The notes under the pieces: generated by a model | Told to the model about the DNA's origin: nothing | Database searches by the model: none | Seen by the model: only the letters and a program-made list of their open reading frames with translations | Shown: one piece after another, positions 42,202-51,338 of the stretch | Numbering within the stretch: the stretch's first letter is position 1 | How the letters are laid out: each line of letters begins with the position of its first letter | Assembly: GCA_900110635.1 (NCBI GenBank) | Contig: FOEK01000013.1 | Span: 1 to 64,000, forward strand | Source: Lachnospiraceae bacterium NE2001 | Lineage (GTDB): Bacteria > Bacillota > Clostridia > Lachnospirales > Lachnospiraceae | Length of the DNA: 64,000 bases | Direction of reading: 5' to 3' | Made by a program: the position numbers and the translations under genes

Positions 42202-43416
42202 TTAAACCTTCTTCACCAGGAGTTCTACCACGAAGCCGTTATCGTTATAGTACTCCATGCCACCACCCTGCTTCTCCATATACCATTTGACAAGATAGAG
42301 ACCCAGACCATATCCAGCCTTATCCTTGGTATCATTTCCACGATAATACTTCTCAATAACCAGTGGAAGCTCATCCTCCGGAACACCCGGGCCGTCGTCC
42401 TTAATCTTAATCTTGATATAGTTATTCTTCTTTCCGTTCCTGCCCGGCAGATCATTTACCTCTGAGAAAGTAACGTGTACGTCTGTACCAGCATACTTGT
42501 AGGCATTTCCCACAATATTGTCTACAACCTGGCTCATTCTAAGTGTATCCAGATACACGAGACATTCAGGTATATCATTTTCAAGTAAAATGTTACCGTA
42601 ATCCTTTAGTTCTTTGAAGTACCCCAGAATAACACGGGAATCCGTCTCAGCCGGAGATACCTGTATTTCATCCATATCCTCAAGATTAGCACGAAACACG
42701 CTCTGCACCAGCTGATTTATGGTTTCGCTTTTGGAGGATATGTAGCCTGCTTTCTCTAACAGGTCTTTTAACTCTTCTTCCTCAACCTTTTTTTCAGCTG
42801 ATCTTGCCGCGAGTTTCTCGTCAGTGTCGTCCTCTCCCAGAGACTCCAGCTCCTCCCTAAGCTGAGACAGTTTACGTCCCACCTTCATTTCAAGGACCTC
42901 ACAGGTAGCCTGAATCGTAGCAACAGGAGTTTTTAGATCGTGGCTCAGCTCAGCTACCATTTCTCTCTTAGCATGCTCAGCCGCCAGCTCCCTCTCTTTA
43001 GCAGTTTTTAATTCCTCGCGCATGAGATCAAAGCTTTCTGTTACCCCACCCAGCATATTTCCTCTTCTCATCGGCAGGATTGCATCCAGGTTGCCCTTGG
43101 CAATCTCTGTGGCAACACTTTCCATATCCCTGATAGGCTTAATCTGAACAATATAAACCGCAGCTATAAGAATATAACCAATTACAAGAAGCACTCCCCA
43201 GAAAATAATGCAGTATATCAGAAGCTTATGCTGGGACGCTTCCACTCCTTTATTTATGTCGCTCCAGATAACCTTGTACATCTCAAGCTCTGCATCGCTA
43301 TAGGATCCTACATCACTAAGAGATGCATCAAATCTTCCGACAAAATAAAGCATCACAAAAAGTGCAATGGCCATGAATATTGTATATGCAATTGTGACAT
43401 TTCTAATTAGCTTCAT
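42202..43416 (-). CDS. Sensor histidine kinase
   Basis: A 404-residue protein with two membrane helices flanking a short external segment of about 50 residues, a HAMP domain (QIKPIRDMESVATEIAKGN), HisKA box AELSHDLKTPVATIQATCE, a long charged insertion (EELESLGEDDTDEKLAARSAEKKVEEEELK) and ATPase motifs DNIVGNAYKYA, KDDGPGVP and GYGLGLYLVKWYM. It partners the regulator at 43447 and probably controls the ABC exporter upstream. Confidence 0.93.
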   Translation of the reverse strand: MKLIRNVTIAYTIFMAIALFVMLYFVGRFDASLSDVGSYSDAELEMYKVIWSDINKGVEASQHKLLIYCIIFWGVLLVIGYILIAAVYIVQIKPIRDMESVATEIAKGNLDAILPMRRGNMLGGVTESFDLMREELKTAKERELAAEHAKREMVAELSHDLKTPVATIQATCEVLEMKVGRKLSQLREELESLGEDDTDEKLAARSAEKKVEEEELKDLLEKAGYISSKSETINQLVQSVFRANLEDMDEIQVSPAETDSRVILGYFKELKDYGNILLENDIPECLVYLDTLRMSQVVDNIVGNAYKYAGTDVHVTFSEVNDLPGRNGKKNNYIKIKIKDDGPGVPEDELPLVIEKYYRGNDTKDKAGYGLGLYLVKWYMEKQGGGMEYYNDNGFVVELLVKKV

Positions 43417-43446
43417 TTCAATAATTCGCTTTTCACTAAGATCACA

Positions 43447-44178
43447 CTACAGTTCAAGGATATAACCTGTACCCCAGATAGTCTTGATAAATTCAGGATT
43501 ATTAGGATCATTTTCCATCTTCTCACGAAGCTTTCTGATATGCACATTTAATGTACCATCCGAATAAAATGCATCTCCCCAAACTTCATCAAAGAGAGTA
43601 TCCTTTGTTACTATGGTATTCTTATGTGCGTATAGACACTTAAGAAGCGCAAACTCTTTAGCTTTAAGACTTATTCTTTCACCTCTCAGGATCACTGACA
43701 TTGTAGGTTCATCCAGACTCAGGATATCCGACTTAGAATCATCTGCACCATCTGAAGCATTTGCATCAGAACCACTTAGTTTCGATTCGCTACTATCTAA
43801 AGCCTGGTTCAACTGTTCTACACGTTTCAGGTTAACCTTAACCTTAGCAAGAAGCACCGATAAGCTGTAAGGCTTCTTTATGTAGTCATCACCACCAATA
43901 CTAAGTGCAACAAGCACATCATCATCACTTTGACGGGCACTGATAAAAAGGATTGGAAGCTGGTACTCTTCCCTAACCTTCTTGCACACCTCAAATCCAG
44001 AACCGTCTCCCAGATTTATGTCCAGCAGGATAAGATCTGCACTATTCTCCTTCAGAAAATCAAAACAAGACCGAGCCGAATCAACGTACTCAGTCTTTAC
44101 ATCAAACATATTGAAGTACTCAGCCGTCATCTTGGCGAGTTCCACCTCATCATCTACTATCAAGCAATTAATATGCAT
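43447..44178 (-). CDS. OmpR-family response regulator
   Basis: A 243-residue protein. The receiver has VDDEVE, phospho-Asp in LILLDINLGDGSG, and Lys in YIKKPYSL. A Ser/Asp-rich linker (SSESKLSGSDANASDGADD) precedes the winged helix (LKAKEFALLKCLYAHK...LNVHIRKLREKMENDP...IWGTGYILEL). It has its own GGAGGGG ribosome site directly after the hairpin at 44194-44233. Confidence 0.95.
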   Translation of the reverse strand: MHINCLIVDDEVELAKMTAEYFNMFDVKTEYVDSARSCFDFLKENSADLILLDINLGDGSGFEVCKKVREEYQLPILFISARQSDDDVLVALSIGGDDYIKKPYSLSVLLAKVKVNLKRVEQLNQALDSSESKLSGSDANASDGADDSKSDILSLDEPTMSVILRGERISLKAKEFALLKCLYAHKNTIVTKDTLFDEVWGDAFYSDGTLNVHIRKLREKMENDPNNPEFIKTIWGTGYILEL

Positions 44179-44193
44179 AATATATCCCCTCCA

Positions 44194-44233
44194 AAAATGT
44201 GACAGTCAAGATTAATCTCAACTGTCACATTTT
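44194..44233 (-). terminator. Hairpin between the ABC permease and response regulator genes
   Basis: AAAATGTGACAGT at 44194-44206 is exactly complementary to 44221-44233. On the minus strand it ends in TTTTT followed by the regulator ribosome site. It could be a terminator or attenuator separating the exporter genes from the two-component genes. Confidence 0.6.
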
Positions 44234-44285
44234 ATTCTACAACATATTAAATATTTTTTAAACCTTCACTATTCTTTATTATAAA

Positions 44286-46706
44286 CTACTCTTCAGTAAT
44301 CATTTCAATCGGAATAAGTCTTCTTACCTTAAGCCCAGCCAAGGCCGATGTGAGAATCGCTATACCAACGATACCTGCTACCGTAATAAGTATATAGTAT
44401 GAAGGTATTTCGAATGGAACGCTTTTTATTACGAAGAGTGCAAATGCTGCACGGCAGCCAGCACTTCCTACAAATGGTGCAAGCAGCGAACCAATCAATG
44501 CTCCTACAAGAATGGCAGGCATATTTGAAAACATTATCTGGGAGATAAGATTAGCGCTTGTCTGTCCAAGTGCCTTACTGATTCCCATACCACGCCACTC
44601 ACGGCTGATCTTAGCACGGATTACAAGGGATTCAACAAAGACTACAACTAATACTGTTACGATTACAATGATCACACATATAAGCTTCATTGACATTCCA
44701 AGAGTATCAACTGTAGAAGCCATCTGCTTACTATAATCCTGGCAGCTAAAGCTTAAATCTTCAGCCTTCTCGAGTTTCTTTACTCCATCAATAAAATCAT
44801 CATATGTTATTCCCTCTTTTGTTGTAACATAATACATATAAGGCAGTCCACCTGGGATAATCTTCTTAGAACCATCTACGGTCATAAGGATGGTACGTCC
44901 CATTCGCTCCATTCTCTGATTTGTTCCAACGATTATATAATCTGCTTCATCCTCTGCATACTTTATAGAGATGATATCACCGATCTTTACTCCTAAATCT
45001 TCAGCTACACCCGCTGAAACCAGGATTTCATTTTCCTTCTCCGGATATCTTCCATCCAGAAGACAGATATTAGTTGATTTATCTACATCATCATAGATAT
45101 ATGTATATATTGACTGCTCCTTATTATCACTCTTTGCTGTAAGATCAGTTCCAGTAACTGCAAGTACATTTTCAACTCCATCAATACTTTCTAAGTACTC
45201 TGATGTCTTCTTGTAATCAGTACTCTTGTCATCATCATCCACAAGGGCTGTACACTGCTCAAATCCAAACATATCCAGCATACCTTCTGGTGACTTACCA
45301 AAGTTTTCCAGCATTCCAAATCCAGACATTGTTGAAATGGCAAGTATAGCAACTATCAGGATCATAATAAGATTTCTGCCAAATCCACCAAATGTATCCT
45401 TAAGTGTCATAACGAGTGATATAGGAAGTGGTGTTTTTTCAAATGAGAAGAAGTTCTTTCTGAAGTTATGTGTTGATATTCCTCCTCTAAGTGCATCAAG
45501 TACAGTAATCTTTTTATAAGTTCCGCTTATTAATCTTGCTACTATTCCCATAGTAGCTACAACACCGATTACAGTGAGTACTGCCAGCATCCAGTTAATT
45601 GGCTGATTCCAGGTAAGTCCTACAACAAGACTGACAATGTCACCAAAGCGATTAAATGTTGCAATTCCAACTCCGATTCCTATAAGGCTTCCTACAAGAC
45701 CAACAAGAACGATCTGAAGTGTAAGTGCCCATCTGAGCTCTTTCACTGTGTATCCACTTGCTTCCAGGATACCTGTGTTCTTCATATTTTTCTGAATAAA
45801 GTTCTTTATGCTAAATGATATTATTACGATAGCTATAACAAGTATAAGTACAGCAAACATTAAGATAACAGCCATTACTATAATTGGGATAAACTGAGAT
45901 CCGCCTCTCATCATCTGCCAGTTTGCAAGTAAATAACTTGGATATACCTTCTCTGGATTCTCCTTCTGAGCCTCGGCAAGTGCTGATTTATAGTTTTCAC
46001 CTATCTCGCCCTCGATGTCTGTAGTATTAATGTCTCCTGATTCAAGCTTTGACTCATCAACAAGTCCCTTATGAACCATCATTGTCTGAACTATATTTGA
46101 GTGATCATCTATAAGTTCATCAATCATTTTCTGAGAAAGATTTACGCTGTAAACTGTGATGTTCATAGTATTGCAGAAGTATGGATCTTCAAGATAGCCT
46201 ACTACTGTAAAATCATAGATATCATCATCCAGCTTCAACTGTATAACATCTCCCTCTGAAAACTTGCCCTGCATATTTAGTGGAAGAAGTATTTCATCGT
46301 TCTTATATGTTCTGTCAGGTCTTTCCACATTCATAATAGTCTTCTGAGTATCAAAACTCTCTGCTAAGAATGTGTAGTCCATAAAGTCTTTCTCACCTTT
46401 TTTTCTATACTTAGCATATATACGATAAGCAGGTGTCTGTTCATACTCTATGATCTCATCATTATCTTTAAATGCCTTTTCAGCTGCTTCTACTTCTTCA
46501 TCGCTATCTCCTGCATAGAGAAGAAGGTGTGCACCATTAATTTCCTCAAATTTGTCATCTAATATATTAGAGATGCCTATAAGAGCAGATGCACAATCGA
46601 ATATAAGAAAGGCTGCAAGAAAAGTGAGAATGAGAAATGTGATCATATCGCCCTTCTGCTTCTTCATATTATTTTTTGCTATTACGAATAATTTATACAT
46701 CTTCAT
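44286..46706 (-). CDS. ABC transporter permease, FtsX/MacB type
   Basis: An 806-residue protein with two FtsX repeats: an N-terminal helix (MITFLILTFLAAFLIFDC), a large external domain (about 45-270), three helices with the FtsX core (KNFIQKNMKNTGILEASGYTVKEL), a further helix pair, a second external domain (about 495-680), and a last three-helix core (REWRGMGISKALGQTSANLI). This is the layout of Gram-positive peptide or lipid exporters linked to two-component systems. The substrate is unknown. Confidence 0.9.
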   Translation of the reverse strand: MKMYKLFVIAKNNMKKQKGDMITFLILTFLAAFLIFDCASALIGISNILDDKFEEINGAHLLLYAGDSDEEVEAAEKAFKDNDEIIEYEQTPAYRIYAKYRKKGEKDFMDYTFLAESFDTQKTIMNVERPDRTYKNDEILLPLNMQGKFSEGDVIQLKLDDDIYDFTVVGYLEDPYFCNTMNITVYSVNLSQKMIDELIDDHSNIVQTMMVHKGLVDESKLESGDINTTDIEGEIGENYKSALAEAQKENPEKVYPSYLLANWQMMRGGSQFIPIIVMAVILMFAVLILVIAIVIISFSIKNFIQKNMKNTGILEASGYTVKELRWALTLQIVLVGLVGSLIGIGVGIATFNRFGDIVSLVVGLTWNQPINWMLAVLTVIGVVATMGIVARLISGTYKKITVLDALRGGISTHNFRKNFFSFEKTPLPISLVMTLKDTFGGFGRNLIMILIVAILAISTMSGFGMLENFGKSPEGMLDMFGFEQCTALVDDDDKSTDYKKTSEYLESIDGVENVLAVTGTDLTAKSDNKEQSIYTYIYDDVDKSTNICLLDGRYPEKENEILVSAGVAEDLGVKIGDIISIKYAEDEADYIIVGTNQRMERMGRTILMTVDGSKKIIPGGLPYMYYVTTKEGITYDDFIDGVKKLEKAEDLSFSCQDYSKQMASTVDTLGMSMKLICVIIVIVTVLVVVFVESLVIRAKISREWRGMGISKALGQTSANLISQIMFSNMPAILVGALIGSLLAPFVGSAGCRAAFALFVIKSVPFEIPSYYILITVAGIVGIAILTSALAGLKVRRLIPIEMITEE

Positions 46707-46744
46707 AATGTCTCCTTTACTTTGGCTTGCTGGTCGCTACGTGC

Positions 46745-46882
46745 CATATCACTTCGTGATATGCAATCCCTGCTTCGCAGGTCTTGGTTCTGCTACGCAG
46801 AACGCATCCTCACTTCGTTCGGACCATCGATTACTTCGTAATCGATAGCTGAGCTCCGCAAGATTTGCTTTGCAAATCTTGC
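46745..46882. repeat. Array of mini-hairpins with three-base loops
   Basis: Five perfect hairpins in 138 bases: 46745-46763 (ATATCAC-TTC-GTGATAT core), 46769-46781 (CCTGC-TTC-GCAGG), 46787-46803 (GTTCTGC-TAC-GCAGAAC), 46826-46846 (ATCGATTAC-TTC-GTAATCGAT) and 46858-46882 (11-bp arms, loop TTT). An imperfect one lies at 46807-46823. The array fills the gap between ABC ATPase and permease genes. Confidence 0.85.
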
Positions 46883-46885
46883 CAA

Positions 46886-47722
46886 TTACCATCCCATTTC
46901 CTGAAGGAAGTCCTTCAGCTTGCGGTGTCTTTCGATTGCCTGCTCCTGATTTGGATTTGACTCATCCTTGTAGTCACCAAGGTATGGTCCAAGATCCAGC
47001 TCATCTGATATAACTCCATCTGCCAGGTATATGATTCTGTTTCCTCGCTCGGCAGCCTTTACTGTATGTGTTACCATTACTATGCTCTGTCCCTGATTAT
47101 TCAGGTCTGTCATAATATCCAAAACGTTAGTTGTGTTCTGTGAGTTAAGTGCTCCTGTTGGCTCATCGGCAAAGAGGACTTCAGGATCATTTATCACTCC
47201 TCTTACTACTGCAACCCTCTGCTGCATACCACCGGAAAGCTGTGTAGGGAACTTCTTGTAATCATTCTGACCAATCTCAACCTTTTCCAGGAGGCCTTTA
47301 GCTTTACCAGCGAGAGCCTTACGATCCTTTGTTCTAAGGAGGCCGCTCACCATTACGTTGTCGAGAGCGCTCATACTGTCATTCAGGTAATTCTGCTGGA
47401 AGACGAAGCCTGCGTGGTATCTTCTGAAGAGTGCCAGCTTATCGTTCGAAAACTTTGATATCTCGATACCATTTCCCGTCTTAGATCTAAGCTTCTTGTT
47501 GTCCTCTTCAACAAAATATGTGATGGAACCAAGGGTAGGTCTGTCCATTCCTGAAAGTGCATACAGCAGTGTACTCTTTCCTGATCCGGAGTTTCCCATA
47601 ACTACTGTGAAGTCACCCTTATATATGCTGAGGTTCAGGTTCTTCAGAACATGCTGCTGAACTGACTCATTTGAAAATGTCTTTGATAAATCCTTTGCGG
47701 TTAAAACTGCTACTTTATTCAT
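46886..47722 (-). CDS. ABC transporter ATP-binding protein
   Basis: A 278-residue ATPase: Walker A VMGNSGSGKSTLLYALSG, Q-loop FVFQQNYLND, signature TQLSGGMQQRVAVVRG, Walker B EVLFADEPTGALNSQN, and H-loop MVTHTVKAA. It is of the LolD/SalX (MacB-like) class and partners the FtsX permease. A C-terminal tail of about 35 residues is extra. It leads the exporter operon. Confidence 0.95.
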   Translation of the reverse strand: MNKVAVLTAKDLSKTFSNESVQQHVLKNLNLSIYKGDFTVVMGNSGSGKSTLLYALSGMDRPTLGSITYFVEEDNKKLRSKTGNGIEISKFSNDKLALFRRYHAGFVFQQNYLNDSMSALDNVMVSGLLRTKDRKALAGKAKGLLEKVEIGQNDYKKFPTQLSGGMQQRVAVVRGVINDPEVLFADEPTGALNSQNTTNVLDIMTDLNNQGQSIVMVTHTVKAAERGNRIIYLADGVISDELDLGPYLGDYKDESNPNQEQAIERHRKLKDFLQEMGW

Positions 47723-47781
47723 ATCTTTTCTCCTCTTCTTTTCTACTCATCACCAATTCGTCTTTTTTATCTTTTTTCTAT

Positions 47782-47842
47782 AAAAAAGACCTCCGTGTTT
47801 TGTTGTTGATGTTAATATACAACAACCACACACGGAAGTCTT
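47782..47842 (-). terminator. Intrinsic terminator after the LCP gene
   Basis: On the minus strand AAGACTTCCGTGTG at the start pairs with ACACGGAGGTCTT at the end, with GTTGTTG/CAACAAC inside, followed by TTTTTTA. It lies 50 bases after the LCP stop and before the ABC ATPase start. Confidence 0.8.
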
Positions 47843-47892
47843 AAATTGATTCTTCTATAATCCTTAACTGATTCTTAAATGTGAATTACACA

Positions 47893-49422
47893 TTATTCGG
47901 CTGTGCCGTTCATGTATTCCTGAATTAATTGCTGGTTGGCAGCGATGTCTGGCACAAGGACAGCCATACCGCTGATCGTATCCGCATAGTAGGTGCCTTC
48001 AGCCGGGATGATGTAGCTTTGCATTTCACCACTGGTCACAAGACCGGAAGCAAGTCTCATCATTCCAAAGGTGCCAAGATCTGTGGTGATGCTTGGAGCC
48101 GCCTCACTGGCAACCTTGTATCCCTTGATAAAATGTCCATGCTTCACCTGGCTCACAACGCCGGAAATAACCTTACGCTGTCTCTCAGTTCTATCCCAGT
48201 CAGAATTACCAACGTAACGCATACGGGAGTAGCAGAGAATCTGGCTAGGTGTCAGTTCATTCTCGCCCTCGGTAAGTGACCACTCTTCGTCAGATTCGTC
48301 ATTATTGGAACCTAGGGCTGGGTTTTCATTCATGTATTGAGCTTCTTCAGCAGTCAGATCCATTTTAAGAGAACCGATTGCTGACATGGCATCAAGGAAA
48401 CCGTTGAAATCCACCATCATATTTCCGTCGATGGTGATGTCAAAGTTCTGCTCGATGGTCTGGTCCAGCAGATCAAATCCGCCATAGGCATAAGCAGCAT
48501 TCAGACGATTGCCGCCATATCCAGGGATATCCACGTAGGTATCACGCATCAGCGAAATCATACAAGCACTGTTGTTCTTCTGGTTTATGGATAAAATGAT
48601 CATGCTGTCTGAACGCTGGGACTCTTGTCCATCACGGGCGTCCTGACCAACCAGAAGTATATTTACAATCTGATGCTTCATTGAGTCTGCTCTTTTTGAA
48701 ACCTCAGTATCTATCTTGTTAAACTTGCGGGTAATGTTCCAAACCGCTCCACCAAAGGCAAGCAGTAAAATGAGAATAATAATTATCAGATTTCTAAAGA
48801 ACCTCTTTACAGGATGCTTCTTTTTCTGCTTCGGCGGCTTTATCTTCATATAACCGTCTTTATCAACATCCTTATTACGTTTTTTCTTTTCTTTAGAAAC
48901 TCTGCTTTTATCCCTGGAATCTTTTTCCCTGCGAGAGCTTCTGGAATAATCCACGTAAGCCTCATCGTAGTCGTCGTAATCATCATCAAAGCTTTCAAGA
49001 TATTCTGTATCACTCACCGCCTGATCAGGATCGTAGGTTCTCTGGCGATGCTTCTTTCTTGGCATCGGATTCTGTACATATTCCTGTTCTCTGGAAGGCT
49101 GCTGGGTATACTGCCTCTGCTGAACAGACTGCTCTTGGTACTGGTCCTGCCTCTGCTGTGGCATAGGGTTCTGTATGTACCCCTGCTGTGACTGCGAATA
49201 TCCCTGCTGCTGTACAAACGCCGAATCAATCTGAGTTCTAGGCTGTTCCTGAACAAAAGCCGAATCCATTTCAGGCTTATAGTCCTCGTCAACTCCCATT
49301 TGTTTTAATCTTTCAAGTTCCTGAATCCTGCGAAGCTCCTCAAGCTGGAGAGTCTCAAGCTCCTTCTTACGCCTAGCTGTCTCAGCCTGTATTCTCGCAA
49401 GCTCCTCATCCTCGTAGCTCAT
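47893..49422 (-). CDS. LytR-CpsA-Psr (LCP) family cell-wall glycopolymer ligase
   Basis: A 509-residue protein. The N-terminal cytoplasmic part has a Glu/Arg coiled coil (residues 5-45), then a Gln-rich stretch (50-120) and a basic segment. One membrane helix (LIIIILILLLAFGGAVWNI) follows. The external LCP domain has DSMIILSINQKNNSACMISL, RDTYVDIPGYGGNRLNAAYAYGG and CYSRMRYVGNSDWDRTERQRK (catalytic Arg cluster). It attaches teichoic-acid-like or capsular polymers to peptidoglycan. The long cytoplasmic Q-rich tail is unusual. Confidence 0.93.
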   Translation of the reverse strand: MSYEDEELARIQAETARRKKELETLQLEELRRIQELERLKQMGVDEDYKPEMDSAFVQEQPRTQIDSAFVQQQGYSQSQQGYIQNPMPQQRQDQYQEQSVQQRQYTQQPSREQEYVQNPMPRKKHRQRTYDPDQAVSDTEYLESFDDDYDDYDEAYVDYSRSSRREKDSRDKSRVSKEKKKRNKDVDKDGYMKIKPPKQKKKHPVKRFFRNLIIIILILLLAFGGAVWNITRKFNKIDTEVSKRADSMKHQIVNILLVGQDARDGQESQRSDSMIILSINQKNNSACMISLMRDTYVDIPGYGGNRLNAAYAYGGFDLLDQTIEQNFDITIDGNMMVDFNGFLDAMSAIGSLKMDLTAEEAQYMNENPALGSNNDESDEEWSLTEGENELTPSQILCYSRMRYVGNSDWDRTERQRKVISGVVSQVKHGHFIKGYKVASEAAPSITTDLGTFGMMRLASGLVTSGEMQSYIIPAEGTYYADTISGMAVLVPDIAANQQLIQEYMNGTAE

Positions 49423-49479
49423 TTATCTCATTTCTCCTCATTATTATCGACCACAGATTTTACATCTATATTCTATCAA

Positions 49480-49523
49480 AACACCATCAACAATTGAGAA
49501 CCGTCCCCAATTGGTGATTTTAT
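49480..49523. repeat. Dispersed GGGGACGGTTCTC palindrome, copy 3
   Basis: AAAACACCATCAACAATT, GAGAACCGTCCCC and AATTGGTGATTTT form an imperfect stem. It is nearly the reverse complement of copy 2 at 38330-38367. It lies between the LCP gene and the M24 peptidase, reaching the peptidase stop. Confidence 0.75.
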
Positions 49524-50599
49524 AGTTCTATCAAGTGTTTAGGTGAGGCGGCCAGGGATTCACAGCCATCCTCGGTGATAAGTATCATATCTTCAATTCG
49601 CACACCAAACTTCCCTGGAAGATAGATGCCCGGCTCGTCTGTTTCTATCATACAAGGTTTCACAACCGATTCATCTCTAGTGTTAAATGCTGGCGATTCG
49701 TGGATATACAGTCCAACTCCGTGGCCAAGTCCGTGACCAAAATAGTCACCATAGCCCTGTTCTGCTATATAATTCCTGGCTATCCTATCCACATCCTTGC
49801 ACAGCATTCCAGGCTTCAACTGTTCCAGAACCATACGCTGTGCCGTAAGTACAATGTCATAAACCTTCTTCTGCTCTTCGCTGGCTTTACCGATACAGAC
49901 GGTTCTCGTCATATCGGAGCAATAGCCATTATAGCGACAGCCAAAATCCATTGTCAGAAAGTCGCCCATTTCTAGTTTCTTCTCCGACGGAATTGCGTGC
50001 GGCATAGAGGAATTGACCCCTGAAGCAGCAATGGTGTCAAATGATAAGCCTTCAGCTCCATGCTTTTTCAAGCTGTACTCAAGCTCAGCAGCAACCTCAA
50101 GTTCTGTCATACCCGGTTTCAGGATTCCACATATATCGTCAAACGCCAGATCTCCAATATGCTCAGCTTGCCGAAGAAGCTCTATCTCCTCAGGAGTCTT
50201 TATCTGTCTCGGAATAAGCAGTGCATCACCCAGAGGTATAAACTCTACGATTTCACTTTCTTTATCGTCTTGAATGAAGTTTACATAACGTTGATAGTCA
50301 GCATATATAATGCTTTGATCCTCGAAGCCTAGCCTCTGAACGTTATCCTTCTTAACCACATCCTGAACGCAGGCTTTAAGTGGATTTTTCAGATTAAACT
50401 CTATTACCTCAAAATCACTTTCCTTTCCAGCCGCTTCGGTGTAACGGGAATCAACCAGAAGGACGTCGCTTTTCTCAGTTACCAGAGCAACACCCTCTCC
50501 GCCACGAAAGCCTGTGTAATACCGAAGGCTGTACGGATCCGTAATCAGCGCCATATCCAGATTTTTTTCTTCTAATATCTTTCTAATCTTATCTTTCAT
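49520..50599 (-). CDS. Xaa-Pro aminopeptidase-like M24 metallopeptidase
   Basis: A 359-residue protein with the creatinase-like N-terminal domain (MALITDPYSLRYYTGFRGGEG) and the pita-bread M24 domain. Metal ligands: LTMDFGCRYNGYCSDMTRTV (two Asp), FGHGLGHGVGLYIHE (His), IETDEPGIYL (Glu) and GVRIEDMILI (Glu). It removes N-terminal residues before proline from peptides in the cytoplasm. Confidence 0.95.
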   Translation of the reverse strand: MKDKIRKILEEKNLDMALITDPYSLRYYTGFRGGEGVALVTEKSDVLLVDSRYTEAAGKESDFEVIEFNLKNPLKACVQDVVKKDNVQRLGFEDQSIIYADYQRYVNFIQDDKESEIVEFIPLGDALLIPRQIKTPEEIELLRQAEHIGDLAFDDICGILKPGMTELEVAAELEYSLKKHGAEGLSFDTIAASGVNSSMPHAIPSEKKLEMGDFLTMDFGCRYNGYCSDMTRTVCIGKASEEQKKVYDIVLTAQRMVLEQLKPGMLCKDVDRIARNYIAEQGYGDYFGHGLGHGVGLYIHESPAFNTRDESVVKPCMIETDEPGIYLPGKFGVRIEDMILITEDGCESLAASPKHLIEL

Positions 50600-50606
50600 A
50601 ATCCTA

Positions 50607-51338
50607 TTATCTCTTTCTCAAAGACAGAGAACCGTCCCCTGTCTTTATAAACTTTGGTTCTATGAATTCAACACCATTTGCAAGTATTTCTTCGAGGAAG
50701 AGTTTATAGTATTCTGGCACCAACTCCTCCGTCTCATCGTGGGCATGAAGCAGCAGTAAATGCTCGGTGCCGTCTACAAGCAATCCTTCATTTGTTTCTG
50801 GATCGATGTAGTGGATCCTTGCCATAACATCGTCCTTTGTGAAGCCACTGCCCTCACGGATATTCCACTCCATAAAATCAAAGGTCCAGAAGGTATCTAT
50901 ATCCTGGTCAAGTCCCATCTCCTTCCAGGACTTAAATGGTATCCTCGTATCATCCACCTTATCGAAACCATTTTCCCGAAGGTACTTCTGCAGAGCCTCT
51001 TTATTTTCTCCGCCTTTATTGCCGTATGGAAATCTGAACGGTCTATAACGTCTTTCAACGCCTGCCTCCTGATAGAGCCTGTCCAGAACAGCCTCGCACT
51101 TTTCGATCTCATTTACACATTCTTCAAAGCTAAGCTCTGAAAACTGTGGATGGGAATAGCTGTGATTACCAACTACGATCCCACTCTTCAAGGCATATAC
51201 CGCATTATCAAAATACTTCTCAACATTTTCGCCCCAGGCAAACATAATTGCCGGAATCCCCTTCTCAGCAAGATAATCCACTATCGCCGGTGTATTCCTG
51301 GATGCTATATCATCTATTGTAAGTAACGCTTTAATCAT
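50607..51338 (-). CDS. Polysaccharide deacetylase-like (NodB fold) protein
   Basis: A 243-residue protein: KALLTIDDIASRNTPAIVDYL (NodB motif 1, D-D in TIDD), VGNHSYSHPQF (motif 2, H-S-x-x-H), RFRFPYG-like RPFRFPYGNKG (motif 3), LLLHAHD (motif 5). It may remove acetyl groups from cell-wall or plant polysaccharides. No signal peptide is seen. ATG 51338 is chosen (GGGGAG upstream). The C-terminal residues KTGDGSLSL are encoded by a dispersed repeat (50620-50646). Confidence 0.85.
   Translation of the reverse strand: MIKALLTIDDIASRNTPAIVDYLAEKGIPAIMFAWGENVEKYFDNAVYALKSGIVVGNHSYSHPQFSELSFEECVNEIEKCEAVLDRLYQEAGVERRYRPFRFPYGNKGGENKEALQKYLRENGFDKVDDTRIPFKSWKEMGLDQDIDTFWTFDFMEWNIREGSGFTKDDVMARIHYIDPETNEGLLVDGTEHLLLLHAHDETEELVPEYYKLFLEEILANGVEFIEPKFIKTGDGSLSLRKR
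50620..50646. repeat. Dispersed GGGGACGGTTCTC palindrome, copy 4, inside a coding end
   Basis: AAAGACAG, AGAACCGTCCC and CTGTCTTT form a stem-loop matching the core of the cluster at 32850-32900. It lies within the last 14 codons of the deacetylase gene. Confidence 0.8.

Noticed and set aside
46745-46882. Hairpin array considered as a CRISPR array
   Set aside because: Arms differ in sequence, units are 13-25 bases with no regular spacers, and no cas gene is present in the window.
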